DNA from: Muribaculaceae bacterium
Lineage (GTDB): Bacteria > Bacteroidota > Bacteroidia > Bacteroidales > Muribaculaceae
NCBI GenBank assembly: GCA_017940245.1
Contig: JAGAYZ010000069.1
Location: 1-49,342, forward strand
Direction: 5' to 3'
DNA length: 49,342 nucleotides
Below, in pieces: positions 14,922 through 22,968 of the stretch. Below the pieces are notes generated by a model. The model was not told the DNA's origin, made no database searches, and was given only the letters and a program-made list of their open reading frames with translations. The translations under genes and the position numbers were made by a program. The stretch's first letter is position 1; the number at the start of each line of letters is the position of its first letter.

Positions 14922-16739
14922 TCAGAAAGACACACATAATGCGCCTCCCAGCACCCACTGGTGAAGCGACTTGCGCATACTTGATGTGAAAGACTGAGTC
15001 ACGTCAACACCCAATGTATTCAGCAAATCGGCCATATCGGGCGACAAGTCTTTCAAAAATTTCATGGGGTTGTATTCGGCTTTAAACGTTTTCCTCGAAA
15101 AATCGTAATCGCAAAACACTCGCCATGAAAATGAGTTTCGATGAGCATAGGTCAAGGAAATGCCCGTACCGAATTTCATAGAATTAGACGCGCTCACATT
15201 GATATAATCCCATTTACTTGAAACCATTGCTCCTGTTGGAGTAAACATTTGAGCGTTAGGATCGTCCAGGCCATCAATATTAAATTGTAGCTGCTGCCCA
15301 TCGTAGGCTGCATTGACATCAATATCGTCCATTATACTACGACCCACGAGAAGTTTCGATCCAAGGGCGAAGCGTGACGACAAAGGCAAGCTAAAATACA
15401 CGCCAGCATCGCCTGCAAATTCCGTAATGTGGTCACTCTCGATAGTTAACTGAATGTTTTGTATGGTATTAGCCATGGATGGATCAGACAAGAACTCTTT
15501 CAAATCGGCATGATCGCTCATTGCGAACGCACTCCAACCGTTAATAGGAGTACTTTTCACGCGCAATCGGCCTCCCACTCCCACGTATGGGTTAAAGAAA
15601 TAAGCGGCCTCGGCACCCACGGCAGTAGCCATTCTGAACTTCAACTCCAGCGGAGGCGAAACAGATTCCGATTGGTCTTCAACAAGCTCTTTCGGGAAAT
15701 TATACTCAATCCCCGGAAGCGTTAGATTGCGGTTACCCAGCCCTATTCCCATTGATATCGAAAAGAACGAGGGATTTGCCCGCAAATCGGGATAAAAGTT
15801 TAAATCATTTCGCAGCAAACCTCGCCCCTTGAACAACAAGTCGCAGATGCCATAACCCAGTTCTACCGACAGGATGCCGATACCCGCACCCGAAAGCACA
15901 TCAGAAATCCAATGCCGGTTGTTCAACACACGCATCACGCCTGTAGCTGTTGCTAGCGTATATGCACCCACCGAATACCATGGCGAGCGCGTCAAGCCAT
16001 ACTCCTTATGTAATATGGTGGCGGCCATAAAGGCGGTAGCCGTATGCCCAGAGGGCCATGAATTACGCGTCGAACCGTCGGGGCGCATCTCACTGGCAGT
16101 ATATTTAATACCGTTCACAAGCCCAGCCATAATTGCTGCCGACATGGCCGATGAGGCCCAAAAACGAGGCCAGTCGGAACGACCTTCCACCCCACCCAAA
16201 TGCAGACCGATGGTTAAAGCCAATGGCACATATTGAGTGTAATTATCTATTTCACTATGAAAATTATACTTGATGAGACGAATCTTCGTATTCGGATTCT
16301 TATAATTCTGCCTGAAGGCTTCTTTCTCACCTTTAGCAATCAGGCCAGCAAAAAACACGGGTATTCCCACCCATGTCTGATCTTGCCAGAATGTATATGA
16401 CTTTGTGGCGGGATTGGTCACACTCTTAAACATGCGCCAGTCCATTCCGCGGTGCGGTTGATAGCTTTCACTCGATGTCTTTTCATCATCGGGCACCGAC
16501 AATGAAAGATGCGACAGTGAAGCCGACTCACCTTCTGTGCCGGCTTCTTGTTGTTCCATTTCACCTTGCACCACGATTTCTTCGGGAGTTAAAACGATTT
16601 TCTCAACTTCACTTTGTGGTAATGAATCATTACTAACATCGGCCTCAGCACATAATGTATTACCTGCCTGAGCCGATATTCCAACCGCCAACAGAGCAAT
16701 AATGAACAAGTGCACAAAATAATTATTAATTCGTACCAT
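14922..16739 (-). CDS. PAP2 phosphatase fused to a C-terminal outer-membrane barrel
   Basis: The 605-aa product has a signal peptide and a Glu/Ser-rich linker (about 40-95). A PAP2 domain (about 100-300) has K212-x6-RP, PSGH (229-232) and R270-x5-H276-x3-D280. A region of about 270 residues with beta-barrel character follows and ends in CVSF (terminal Phe). All PAP2 catalytic residues are present. Such fusions would place a phosphatase against the outer membrane, where lipid A or phospholipid phosphates or undecaprenyl pyrophosphate intermediates could be targets. First gene of the five-gene operon. Start at 16739 gives a normal signal peptide. Confidence 0.8.
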   Translation of the reverse strand: MVRINNYFVHLFIIALLAVGISAQAGNTLCAEADVSNDSLPQSEVEKIVLTPEEIVVQGEMEQQEAGTEGESASLSHLSLSVPDDEKTSSESYQPHRGMDWRMFKSVTNPATKSYTFWQDQTWVGIPVFFAGLIAKGEKEAFRQNYKNPNTKIRLIKYNFHSEIDNYTQYVPLALTIGLHLGGVEGRSDWPRFWASSAMSAAIMAGLVNGIKYTASEMRPDGSTRNSWPSGHTATAFMAATILHKEYGLTRSPWYSVGAYTLATATGVMRVLNNRHWISDVLSGAGIGILSVELGYGICDLLFKGRGLLRNDLNFYPDLRANPSFFSISMGIGLGNRNLTLPGIEYNFPKELVEDQSESVSPPLELKFRMATAVGAEAAYFFNPYVGVGGRLRVKSTPINGWSAFAMSDHADLKEFLSDPSMANTIQNIQLTIESDHITEFAGDAGVYFSLPLSSRFALGSKLLVGRSIMDDIDVNAAYDGQQLQFNIDGLDDPNAQMFTPTGAMVSSKWDYINVSASNSMKFGTGISLTYAHRNSFSWRVFCDYDFSRKTFKAEYNPMKFLKDLSPDMADLLNTLGVDVTQSFTSSMRKSLHQWVLGGALCVSF

Positions 16740-16923
16740 ATACCATTATATTCTCACAAAAATATACTGTTTTATGCTACACTGCAATATTTTTGGCATT
16801 ATCAATCCTATTTGAATTCTAAACAAATCCAAATACATAAAAATCAATAGGTTGACTATCAAATCAAAGAAATAATCATTTTAGAATATGCCAATCTATT
16901 GCAGATTTTACGCATTTTTTTTG

Positions 16924-16955
16924 CAAAATTAAGAATAAGACACGAATTTTGCAAA
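16924..16955 (-). promoter_or_regulatory. Promoter of the envelope phosphatase operon
   Basis: Minus-strand TTTG at 16952-16955, 20-nt spacer, TAATTTTG at 16924-16931: full consensus match. Confidence 0.7.
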
Positions 16956-17078
16956 TTATTTAACCGAAAGTTATAGCCGATGATTTTTTGGTGCCCCATT
17001 CAAGTCTGGCACATGACTATCGGGTAAAACATAATTCATGATATTGAACTAATAGATAAATAATTTTCATGGATGCTT

Positions 17079-17109
17079 TTTGATAGATTAAAAAAAATCA
17101 CTAACTTTG
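17079..17109 (+). promoter_or_regulatory. Promoter of small membrane protein gene
   Basis: TTTG at 17079-17082, 19-nt spacer, TAACTTTG at 17102-17109, 18 nt before the ATG. Confidence 0.7.
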
Positions 17110-17127
17110 CAGAAAATTAAATTCATT

Positions 17128-17331
17128 ATGAGAGCAACACTATATAACGAGGTTGAACAACCCATCGAACCCATCGACGAGCAAAAATTGGCTATCGCCA
17201 GCGAGCGTCCCGAGCATGTCGACGCTCCAAAACAAGAACTTTACATTGTAGATTATAAGACTCTGGCTAAGCCTTCGCTCATTGCTTTGGCAATTTTTGC
17301 AGTTTGGGCAATCGCCACATGGCTGCTTTAA
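17128..17331 (+). CDS. Small single-pass membrane protein, unknown function
   Basis: A 67-aa protein. Residues 1-45 are hydrophilic and acidic with repeated Glu-Pro (VEQPIEPIDEQK). The last about 22 residues (KPSLIALAIFAVWAIATWLL) form one C-terminal membrane helix, so it is probably tail-anchored with the N-terminus in the cytoplasm. It has its own consensus promoter, which argues it is a real gene. No family is recognised. The start at 17128 is favoured over an alternative seven codons upstream because the latter overlaps the -7 element. Confidence 0.7.
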   Translation: MRATLYNEVEQPIEPIDEQKLAIASERPEHVDAPKQELYIVDYKTLAKPSLIALAIFAVWAIATWLL

Positions 17332-17395
17332 AACATTGTCAATGTGTCAACTACCGAATTTGTGAAAATTTTTGTTGAAAAAAGTTTGAAAAAAA

Positions 17396-17427
17396 TTTGG
17401 TCAGTTCGACAAAAAGCAGTAATTTTG
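17396..17427 (+). promoter_or_regulatory. tRNA-Arg promoter
   Basis: TTTG at 17396-17399, 20-nt spacer, TAATTTTG at 17420-17427, 21 nt before the mature tRNA. Confidence 0.8.
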
Positions 17428-17448
17428 CACTCGCAATCGCAAAACAAT

Positions 17449-17522
17449 GGCTCCTTAGCTCAATTGAATAGAGCGTTTGACTACGGATCAAAAGGTTACA
17501 GGTTTGAGTCCTGTAGGAGTCA
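17449..17522 (+). tRNA. tRNA-Arg (anticodon ACG)
   Basis: Full cloverleaf: acceptor GGCTCCT/AGGAGTC (one G-U pair), D arm GCTC/GAGC, anticodon stem TTTGA/TCAAA with loop CTACGGA (anticodon ACG at 17483-17485), T arm ACAGG/CCTGT with loop TTTGAGT, and discriminator A. The 3' CCA is not encoded. A34 would be deaminated to inosine to read CGU/CGC/CGA. A promoter precedes it and a terminator follows. Confidence 0.95.
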
Positions 17523-17526
17523 CAAA

Positions 17527-17558
17527 AAGAAGGATTTCAATAGAAATCCTTCTTCTTT
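17527..17558 (+). terminator. tRNA-Arg terminator
   Basis: Perfect 12-bp arms AAGAAGGATTTC/GAAATCCTTCTT, 4-nt loop, then CTTT, starting 5 nt after the tRNA. Confidence 0.8.
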
Positions 17559-17621
17559 ATATTGATGTTTTAAGGTCAATGCAAAAATAGAGGCAGTTGC
17601 AATGTGGACTTTGTCACTCAA

Positions 17622-18914
17622 CTAGTCGGCCGGACGATTATCTGCACTGACCCAAAGCCGGTCATGACGATCGGCCAGCCTGTTTTCTACCGGATTGTCT
17701 TGGGGATGCCACAACTGGGGATGATTAAGCGATTCAGGCATATACTCCTGCCGGACAAAATGACCCGGATAATCGTGAGCATACTTGTAGTCGGCTCCGT
17801 AGCCCAGTTCTTTCATCAATTTGGTGGGCGCATTGCGCAGATGCAACGGCACGGGCGCATTGCCGGTTTGCTCCACTAATGCTTGCGCGGCTCCAATGGC
17901 CAAATATGCGCTATTACTCTTGGGTGATGCAGCAAGATAAATGGCACACTCACTAAGGGGTATGCGCCCCTCTGGCCAACCTATCTTATTGATGATATCA
18001 AATGTGGCATTTGCCAACAGTAGCGCCGTTGGATTGGCCAGACCTACATCTTCTGCCGCCAGGATACACAATCGGCGCGCAATAAATTTGGGGTCCTCAC
18101 CGCCAGCAATCAGACGCGCCAACCAATAGACGGCCGCATCAGGGTCACTGCCCCTGACACTCTTGATAAATGCAGAAATAATATCATAGTGCATCTCCCC
18201 ACCCTTGTCAAATGCAAGCGGATTCTGTTGCAGACGGCTTGTGACAATCTCATCATTGACGACAAATGGCTCGCGGGCATTGAGCGACTGCATGATCAGA
18301 TCCAAAATGTTTAGCAACTTGCGAGCATCTCCGCCCGAAAAACGAATCAGCGCATCGGTCTGCTCCACACGAACCTCGCGCCCGGCAAACATCTTGTCGG
18401 TCGCCAACGCTCGATTTAGCAACTGCAGCAAGTCTTCTTCATCAAGTGGATTGAGCACATAGACCTGAGCACGCGACAATAGCGGACGAATCACTTCAAA
18501 CGAAGGATTCTCGGTCGTTGCGCCAATGAGGGTCACAGTACCATTTTCCACAGCTCCCAGCAAAGAGTCTTGTTGCGACTTATTGAAACGATGGATTTCA
18601 TCTATAAATAGCACTGGACGGCCTTTTGAAAACATGCTGCGCGTGTCGGCCTTGCAACGGTCGAGCACGTCTCGCACCTCCTTCACGCCACTGGTTACGG
18701 CCGACAGTGTATAGAACGGCACTTGCGTCTGTTCGGCAATAATACGGGCCAGCGTGGTCTTCCCGACACCAGGAGGCCCCCACAGAATGAACGATGAGAT
18801 ATTGCCACTCTCTATCATGCGACGGATAACTGCTCCATCGCCCACAAGATGACGTTGCCCGATGTACTCATCGAGCGACTTGGGACGCATGCGTTCGGCC
18901 AGCGGTTCATACAT
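17622..18914 (-). CDS. rarA: Replication-associated recombination protein A (RarA/MgsA), AAA+ ATPase
   Basis: The 430-aa AAA+ protein acts at stalled replication forks. N-terminal RMRPKSLDEYIGQ is followed by Walker A WGPPGVGKTTLA, Walker B VLFIDEIHRFNK, sensor 1 GATTENPSFEV and the sensor 2 segment FSGGDARKLLNILD. The C-terminal MgsA tetramerisation domain contains KSVRGSDPDAAVYWLARLIAGGEDP and RRLCILAAEDVGLANP. Length and order are typical. ATG at 18914 is preferred over a TTG two codons upstream. It follows the SDR gene by 26 nt and probably shares its transcript. Confidence 0.95.
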   Translation of the reverse strand: MYEPLAERMRPKSLDEYIGQRHLVGDGAVIRRMIESGNISSFILWGPPGVGKTTLARIIAEQTQVPFYTLSAVTSGVKEVRDVLDRCKADTRSMFSKGRPVLFIDEIHRFNKSQQDSLLGAVENGTVTLIGATTENPSFEVIRPLLSRAQVYVLNPLDEEDLLQLLNRALATDKMFAGREVRVEQTDALIRFSGGDARKLLNILDLIMQSLNAREPFVVNDEIVTSRLQQNPLAFDKGGEMHYDIISAFIKSVRGSDPDAAVYWLARLIAGGEDPKFIARRLCILAAEDVGLANPTALLLANATFDIINKIGWPEGRIPLSECAIYLAASPKSNSAYLAIGAAQALVEQTGNAPVPLHLRNAPTKLMKELGYGADYKYAHDYPGHFVRQEYMPESLNHPQLWHPQDNPVENRLADRHDRLWVSADNRPAD

Positions 18915-18940
18915 AATCAATTCTCCTTTTACATGTTATA

Positions 18941-19696
18941 TCAACTGCGGCAAATCACCGACCCACTAGCCTGATGCGTAGCCAACACCAGCACCTCGGC
19001 TATCTGCACATGCTCGGGTGCACTTGCAGCATAGAAAGCCACGTCGGCAATGTCATCGCCCGTGAGTGGTTTCACACCTTTATACACGCTGGCGGCACGA
19101 GCGGTATCGCCATGAAAACGTGTGTTGCTGAAATTGGTTTCTACTAATCCTGGTTTCAAGTTGGTCACGCGCACTGCAGTGTGCGCCAAGTCTATGCGCA
19201 GGCCATCTGAGAGGGCCTTAACAGCGGCCTTGGTCGCGCAATAGACATTACCACCGGCATAAGCCGCATCACCGGCCACCGAACCGATGTTGATGACATG
19301 CCCCCGATTTCGGGCCACCATTCCAGGAACCACCTCACGAGTCATGTAAAGCAACCCTTTAACATTGGTGTCGATCATTATTTCCCAGTCTTCATAATCA
19401 CCCTCATATTCAGCCTCCAATCCTAATGCCAGGCCGGCATTATTGACGAGCACATCCACTTCGCTCCATTCAGCAGGCAATGATGCAATGGCTTCGTGGC
19501 AGGCTTTGCAGTCGCGCACATCATAATTAAGCACCAGAACATTCACGCCCTGTGCTTGTATTTCTTCACTGAGTTCTTGCAATTTATTCACGGTGCGACC
19601 CGTTATGATTACGTCATATCCTTCCCGCGCAAAGCGCAAAGCGCAAGCACGTCCAATGCCACTTGTGGCACCTGTTATCAAAGCTATTTTTTTCAT
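18941..19696 (-). CDS. Short-chain dehydrogenase/reductase (classical SDR, YdfG-like)
   Basis: The 251-aa Rossmann-fold oxidoreductase has TGATSGIG near the N-terminus, the NNAG block, the catalytic Ser in NIGSVAGD and YCATK as the Tyr-x3-Lys pair. An Arg (TGRT) after beta2 suggests NADP preference. The pattern resembles the YdfG group, which reduces 3-hydroxy acids such as serine and allo-threonine, but substrate cannot be fixed by eye. First gene of a probable SDR-rarA transcript. Confidence 0.85.
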   Translation of the reverse strand: MKKIALITGATSGIGRACALRFAREGYDVIITGRTVNKLQELSEEIQAQGVNVLVLNYDVRDCKACHEAIASLPAEWSEVDVLVNNAGLALGLEAEYEGDYEDWEIMIDTNVKGLLYMTREVVPGMVARNRGHVINIGSVAGDAAYAGGNVYCATKAAVKALSDGLRIDLAHTAVRVTNLKPGLVETNFSNTRFHGDTARAASVYKGVKPLTGDDIADVAFYAASAPEHVQIAEVLVLATHQASGSVICRS

Positions 19697-19719
19697 TTTT
19701 TATCTGATTTTATGCGTTG

Positions 19720-19751
19720 CAAAATTAGCAATTTTATTGCGATGACACAAC
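19720..19751 (-). promoter_or_regulatory. Probable SDR-rarA promoter
   Basis: Minus-strand TAATTTTG at 19720-19727, with GTTG (one mismatch to TTTG) 20 nt further upstream at 19748-19751. Confidence 0.6.
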
Positions 19752-19803
19752 ACACAACATCAAATAATGCCTCCTTTATATACGATATAAGCCGAAAAAT
19801 CAC

Positions 19804-19811
19804 TACCTTTG
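19804..19811 (+). promoter_or_regulatory. Probable -7 element of the isomerase-like gene
   Basis: TACCTTTG fits TAnnTTTG, 26 nt before the ATG at 19838; no clear TTTG at the -33 position. Confidence 0.45.
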
Positions 19812-19837
19812 TATCATGAATTAAAATTACTTGCCAC

Positions 19838-21043
19838 ATGGACATTGCCATTTACCCATTGACTTCACCTTTGCACGACCACACAGCCGTGGATGCAGCA
19901 ACAAAACAGTTTCTTGAAAGTTTGCAACTCACACATAGTGAGATTATTGAAAACGACTTCGCGAGTTTCGGCAGCCATTCCCTGGACATGATTTATGTGC
20001 GCACAGGTGGCACCGAAGGCATTTTTAAGGAATTGCTTCCTCAACTAGCCCGCCTCACGCGACGGCCATTTTATCTGCTCACATCCGGAAAAAGTAATTC
20101 TCTTGCCGCTTCACTGGAAATTCTATCCTATTTGCGCAACAACGGATTGAGAGGAGAGATTCTCCATGGTACCCCCGAGAGCGTAAGACGCCGCATCACA
20201 CTGTTAGCACAAGCCGGAGAGGCACGCAAAAAGCTCGAAGGATGTCGGCTCGGCGTGATAGGTAAACCAAGCGATTGGCTAATAGCCAGTGGGGCGAACC
20301 GTATCATCATCAAGCAGCAACTGGGCATTGAGTTTGTCGACATCTCCATGGACGAGTTAATCAGCACTATAAAATGCGCCCAAGCGAGTAACATTCCCCA
20401 AGAATGGACCGAAAAAGCCCACTCCGAAAACATTAAACAATCGCTTAAAGGTTCATACGATATTTACATATCGCTCAAAGAAATAATAGAAAGATATCAC
20501 CTAACAGGCTTCACCATCCGCTGTTTTGATTTGCTTTCTGCTGTGCAAAACACGGGATGTCTGGCCCTGGCCAAACTGAACGCCGAGGGCTACGTGGCTG
20601 GTTGCGAGGGCGACATTCCGGCACTGCTATCCATGACTATCGCTCATGCCCTGCTAGGCGTTTCGGGTTTCCAGGCCAACCCAGCACTGCTCAATCCGGA
20701 GTCGGGTGAAATGCTTTTCGCCCATTGCACCATTCCACTAAACATGGTAGGGCGATATGAACTTGACACCCACTTTGAGTCGGGCATTGGCATCGGAGTG
20801 CGTGGGTTCATGCAAGAAGGTCCCATCACCATCTTTAAGGTGGCTGGCGACTTGTCGCGCCATTACGCCGAAGAAGGAATGCTCACTCGCAGCCAGTCCA
20901 AACCCGACTTGTGCCGCACTCAGCAAATCCTGCAGTTGCGCGACCGAGAAAAAATCAATTATTTTCTCACCAGCCCCATTGGCAACCACCATATCATCCT
21001 GCCAAGCCACTGCAAAGCCTTGCTGGACGAAATTCTTTGTTAA
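19838..21043 (+). CDS. L-fucose/L-arabinose isomerase-like protein of unknown function
   Basis: The 401-aa protein has an N-terminal part resembling the FucI/AraA N-terminal fold (DMIYVRTGGTEGIFKELLP, PFYLLTSGKSNSLAASLEI). A C-terminal half holds the family-like segments TGCLALAKLNAEGYVAGCEGDIPALLSM and HCTIPLNM. The Glu and Asp in AGCEGDIPA and the His in FAHCTIP are where FucI-type isomerases bind metal, so activity is possible. It is shorter than true FucI (about 590 aa). Monocistronic, just upstream of udk, with which it shares no obvious pathway. Substrate not assigned. Confidence 0.6.
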   Translation: MDIAIYPLTSPLHDHTAVDAATKQFLESLQLTHSEIIENDFASFGSHSLDMIYVRTGGTEGIFKELLPQLARLTRRPFYLLTSGKSNSLAASLEILSYLRNNGLRGEILHGTPESVRRRITLLAQAGEARKKLEGCRLGVIGKPSDWLIASGANRIIIKQQLGIEFVDISMDELISTIKCAQASNIPQEWTEKAHSENIKQSLKGSYDIYISLKEIIERYHLTGFTIRCFDLLSAVQNTGCLALAKLNAEGYVAGCEGDIPALLSMTIAHALLGVSGFQANPALLNPESGEMLFAHCTIPLNMVGRYELDTHFESGIGIGVRGFMQEGPITIFKVAGDLSRHYAEEGMLTRSQSKPDLCRTQQILQLRDREKINYFLTSPIGNHHIILPSHCKALLDEILC

Positions 21044-21081
21044 TTCTCGAGCAAAATTGCTACATTTTCAACAATATGTTG

Positions 21082-21089
21082 TAACTTTG
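21082..21089 (+). promoter_or_regulatory. Probable udk-lptB -7 element
   Basis: TAACTTTG 33 nt before the udk ATG. An ATTG lies 22 nt upstream, slightly beyond the usual spacing. Confidence 0.5.
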
Positions 21090-21121
21090 CCATCAAATCT
21101 AGAACAACTTATTCTTTCGTT

Positions 21122-21742
21122 ATGATCATCATCGGTATCGCCGGAGGCACCGGCTCAGGAAAAACCACTGTGGTAAGGAAAATTATGGAACGCCTGCCCA
21201 AGGGGGAAGTGGGTATCATCTCGCAGGACTCTTATTACAAGGATTCCAGCCATGTTCCCATTGAAGATCGTCAGAAAATCAACTTCGATGAGCCTGCAGC
21301 CTTCGACTGGGACCTGTTGCTGAAACACTTAGAGATGTTGCGTGAAGGTCAATCAATAGAAATGCCCACGTATAGTTATCTCACCTGCTCACGTCTGGAA
21401 GAAACTGTGCCCATGGGGCCACACGATGTGGTTATCATCGAAGGCATCTTGGTGCTTAGTGATCCGCGCTTGCGCGACATGATGGATATTAAAGTCTTTG
21501 TGGATGCCGATGGCGACGATCGCCTAATTCGTGTCATCTCCCGCGACTGCATAGAACGCGGGCGCACCGCTCAGGACGTGATCGATCGTTATCAGCAGGT
21601 GCTCAAGCCCATGCACTTGCTTCATATTGAGCCTGCCAAGAAATTTGCCAATATCATCGTGCCCGAAGGAGGACATAACGAGGTCGCCATCAATCTGATT
21701 ACCGATTACATCAAGAGTCAACTGAACAAACAGGCCCGATGA
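21122..21742 (+). CDS. udk: Uridine kinase
   Basis: A 206-aa P-loop kinase (GGTGSGKTT at residues 8-16) phosphorylating uridine/cytidine in pyrimidine salvage. It shows the family blocks SQDSYYKD, NFDEPAAFDWDLL, YSYLTCSR and VIIEGILVL, and the lid residues RVISRDCIERGR. Length is normal. Its stop overlaps the lptB start by 4 nt. Confidence 0.95.
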   Translation: MIIIGIAGGTGSGKTTVVRKIMERLPKGEVGIISQDSYYKDSSHVPIEDRQKINFDEPAAFDWDLLLKHLEMLREGQSIEMPTYSYLTCSRLEETVPMGPHDVVIIEGILVLSDPRLRDMMDIKVFVDADGDDRLIRVISRDCIERGRTAQDVIDRYQQVLKPMHLLHIEPAKKFANIIVPEGGHNEVAINLITDYIKSQLNKQAR

Positions 21743-22839
21743 ATCTGCTCTTCTGGAAAAAAAAGAAAACCGCAAGCACCGGCAAAACGACCAGCCAGAC
21801 AAAAGCAGCCAAGCCATCCTCTAAAGAGGTTGCTGCAAAACTGCATGCGTCGGGAGAAGCCGGGAATCTGGTGCTCACCACCAACAACCTGGTGAAAAAA
21901 TACCGCCAGCGTACAGTGGTGAACCACGTATCCATTGAGTTGCATCAAGGAGAAATAGTGGGTTTGCTTGGACCTAATGGAGCAGGGAAAACCACCACTT
22001 TCTATATGACCACCGGTCTGGTAACACCCAACGAAGGCCGTGTCTTCCTCAACGACGTGGACATCACCACTTTGCCCGTCTATAAACGCGCTCAATTGGG
22101 CATCGGCTATCTGCCTCAAGAAGCATCTGTATTCCGCACCCTGACAGTGGAAGACAACATACGCACAATTCTGGAAATGACCGACACGTCACCTGAGTAC
22201 CAGCGCGACCGCCTTGAACAACTCATTGCCGAGTTCCACTTACAAAAAGTGCGAAAAAACCTTGGAAATCGGCTCTCGGGTGGCGAGCGGCGCCGTTGTG
22301 AAATCGCACGCTGTCTGGCTATCAATCCACGTTTCATCATGCTCGACGAGCCTTTCGCGGGCGTGGACCCTATTGCCGTAGAAGACATTCAGAGTATTGT
22401 CTACAGCCTCAAGTCTAAAAACATCGGTATTCTCATTACCGACCACAATGCACCCGAAACGCTATCCATCTGCGACCGGGCCTATCTGTTATTTGAAGGA
22501 AAAATCCTGTTTGAGGATGCCAGCGAACGCCTTGCAGAAAACCCGGTAGTGCGCGACAAATACCTTGGACACAACTTCATTTTCCGACGCAAAAATTTCG
22601 ACCACATTCTTGCTGAAAGCGATTCTGCCCTACTCGATGAAGTTGAGAATAATGAATTGTCGACCGACCTCAATGCGCAAGACAACACGACTCTCGACAC
22701 AGTTAATGAAGAGAGCCTTGACAACATGACGTCAACAATTGAAGGGAACAACAGCAGCATGAACGATGCCGCCACACCAGAAGAAGGCGCCGACCCGGTT
22801 GAAATAAATAATTCCCGTTTCATGCCACCTCAAGACTGA
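21739..22839 (+). CDS. lptB: LPS export ABC transporter ATPase LptB with terminal extensions
   Basis: The 366-aa ATPase powers LptFG to move LPS to the outer membrane. The core (about 48-285) has Walker A GPNGAGKTT, Q-loop YLPQEASVF, signature LSGGERRRCEIAR, Walker B IMLDEPFAGVDP and switch His in ITDHNAPETL. Unlike the about 240-aa E. coli protein, it has a Lys/Thr-rich N-terminal extension of about 45 residues and an acidic, Asn/Thr-rich tail of about 75. Coupling to udk through ATGA fits a two-gene transcript. Confidence 0.9.
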   Translation: MNLLFWKKKKTASTGKTTSQTKAAKPSSKEVAAKLHASGEAGNLVLTTNNLVKKYRQRTVVNHVSIELHQGEIVGLLGPNGAGKTTTFYMTTGLVTPNEGRVFLNDVDITTLPVYKRAQLGIGYLPQEASVFRTLTVEDNIRTILEMTDTSPEYQRDRLEQLIAEFHLQKVRKNLGNRLSGGERRRCEIARCLAINPRFIMLDEPFAGVDPIAVEDIQSIVYSLKSKNIGILITDHNAPETLSICDRAYLLFEGKILFEDASERLAENPVVRDKYLGHNFIFRRKNFDHILAESDSALLDEVENNELSTDLNAQDNTTLDTVNEESLDNMTSTIEGNNSSMNDAATPEEGADPVEINNSRFMPPQD

Positions 22840-22879
22840 GCCTATAGACCAAATCAAATCCAGTCCTCTATAGCCAAAT

Positions 22880-22926
22880 AAGTGCTGAACGGCAGCTTTT
22901 GAGCATGCTCACGTTCAGCACTTTCT
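22880..22926. terminator. Bidirectional terminator between lptB and the M3 peptidase
   Basis: Perfect 12-bp arms AAGTGCTGAACG (22880-22891) and CGTTCAGCACTT (22912-22923) around a 20-nt loop, between two convergent genes. Confidence 0.75.
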
Positions 22927-22968
22927 GTGTTTCAGAAAACATTTTCTGTGCGACACGGGAATCTGAGA

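Larger units (their letters stand above)
16740..17127. other. AT-rich divergent intergenic region
   Basis: No gene. It carries the leftward promoter of the envelope operon (16924-16955), a second weaker leftward candidate (CAAAAATA at 16757-16764 with CAAT 20 nt further out) and the rightward promoter of the small membrane protein. The operon leader would be about 178 nt; no strong hairpin is seen in it. Confidence 0.6.

Noticed and set aside
17344-17565. 73-codon rightward frame over the tRNA
   Set aside because: It is simply the tRNA-Arg gene and its terminator read as protein.
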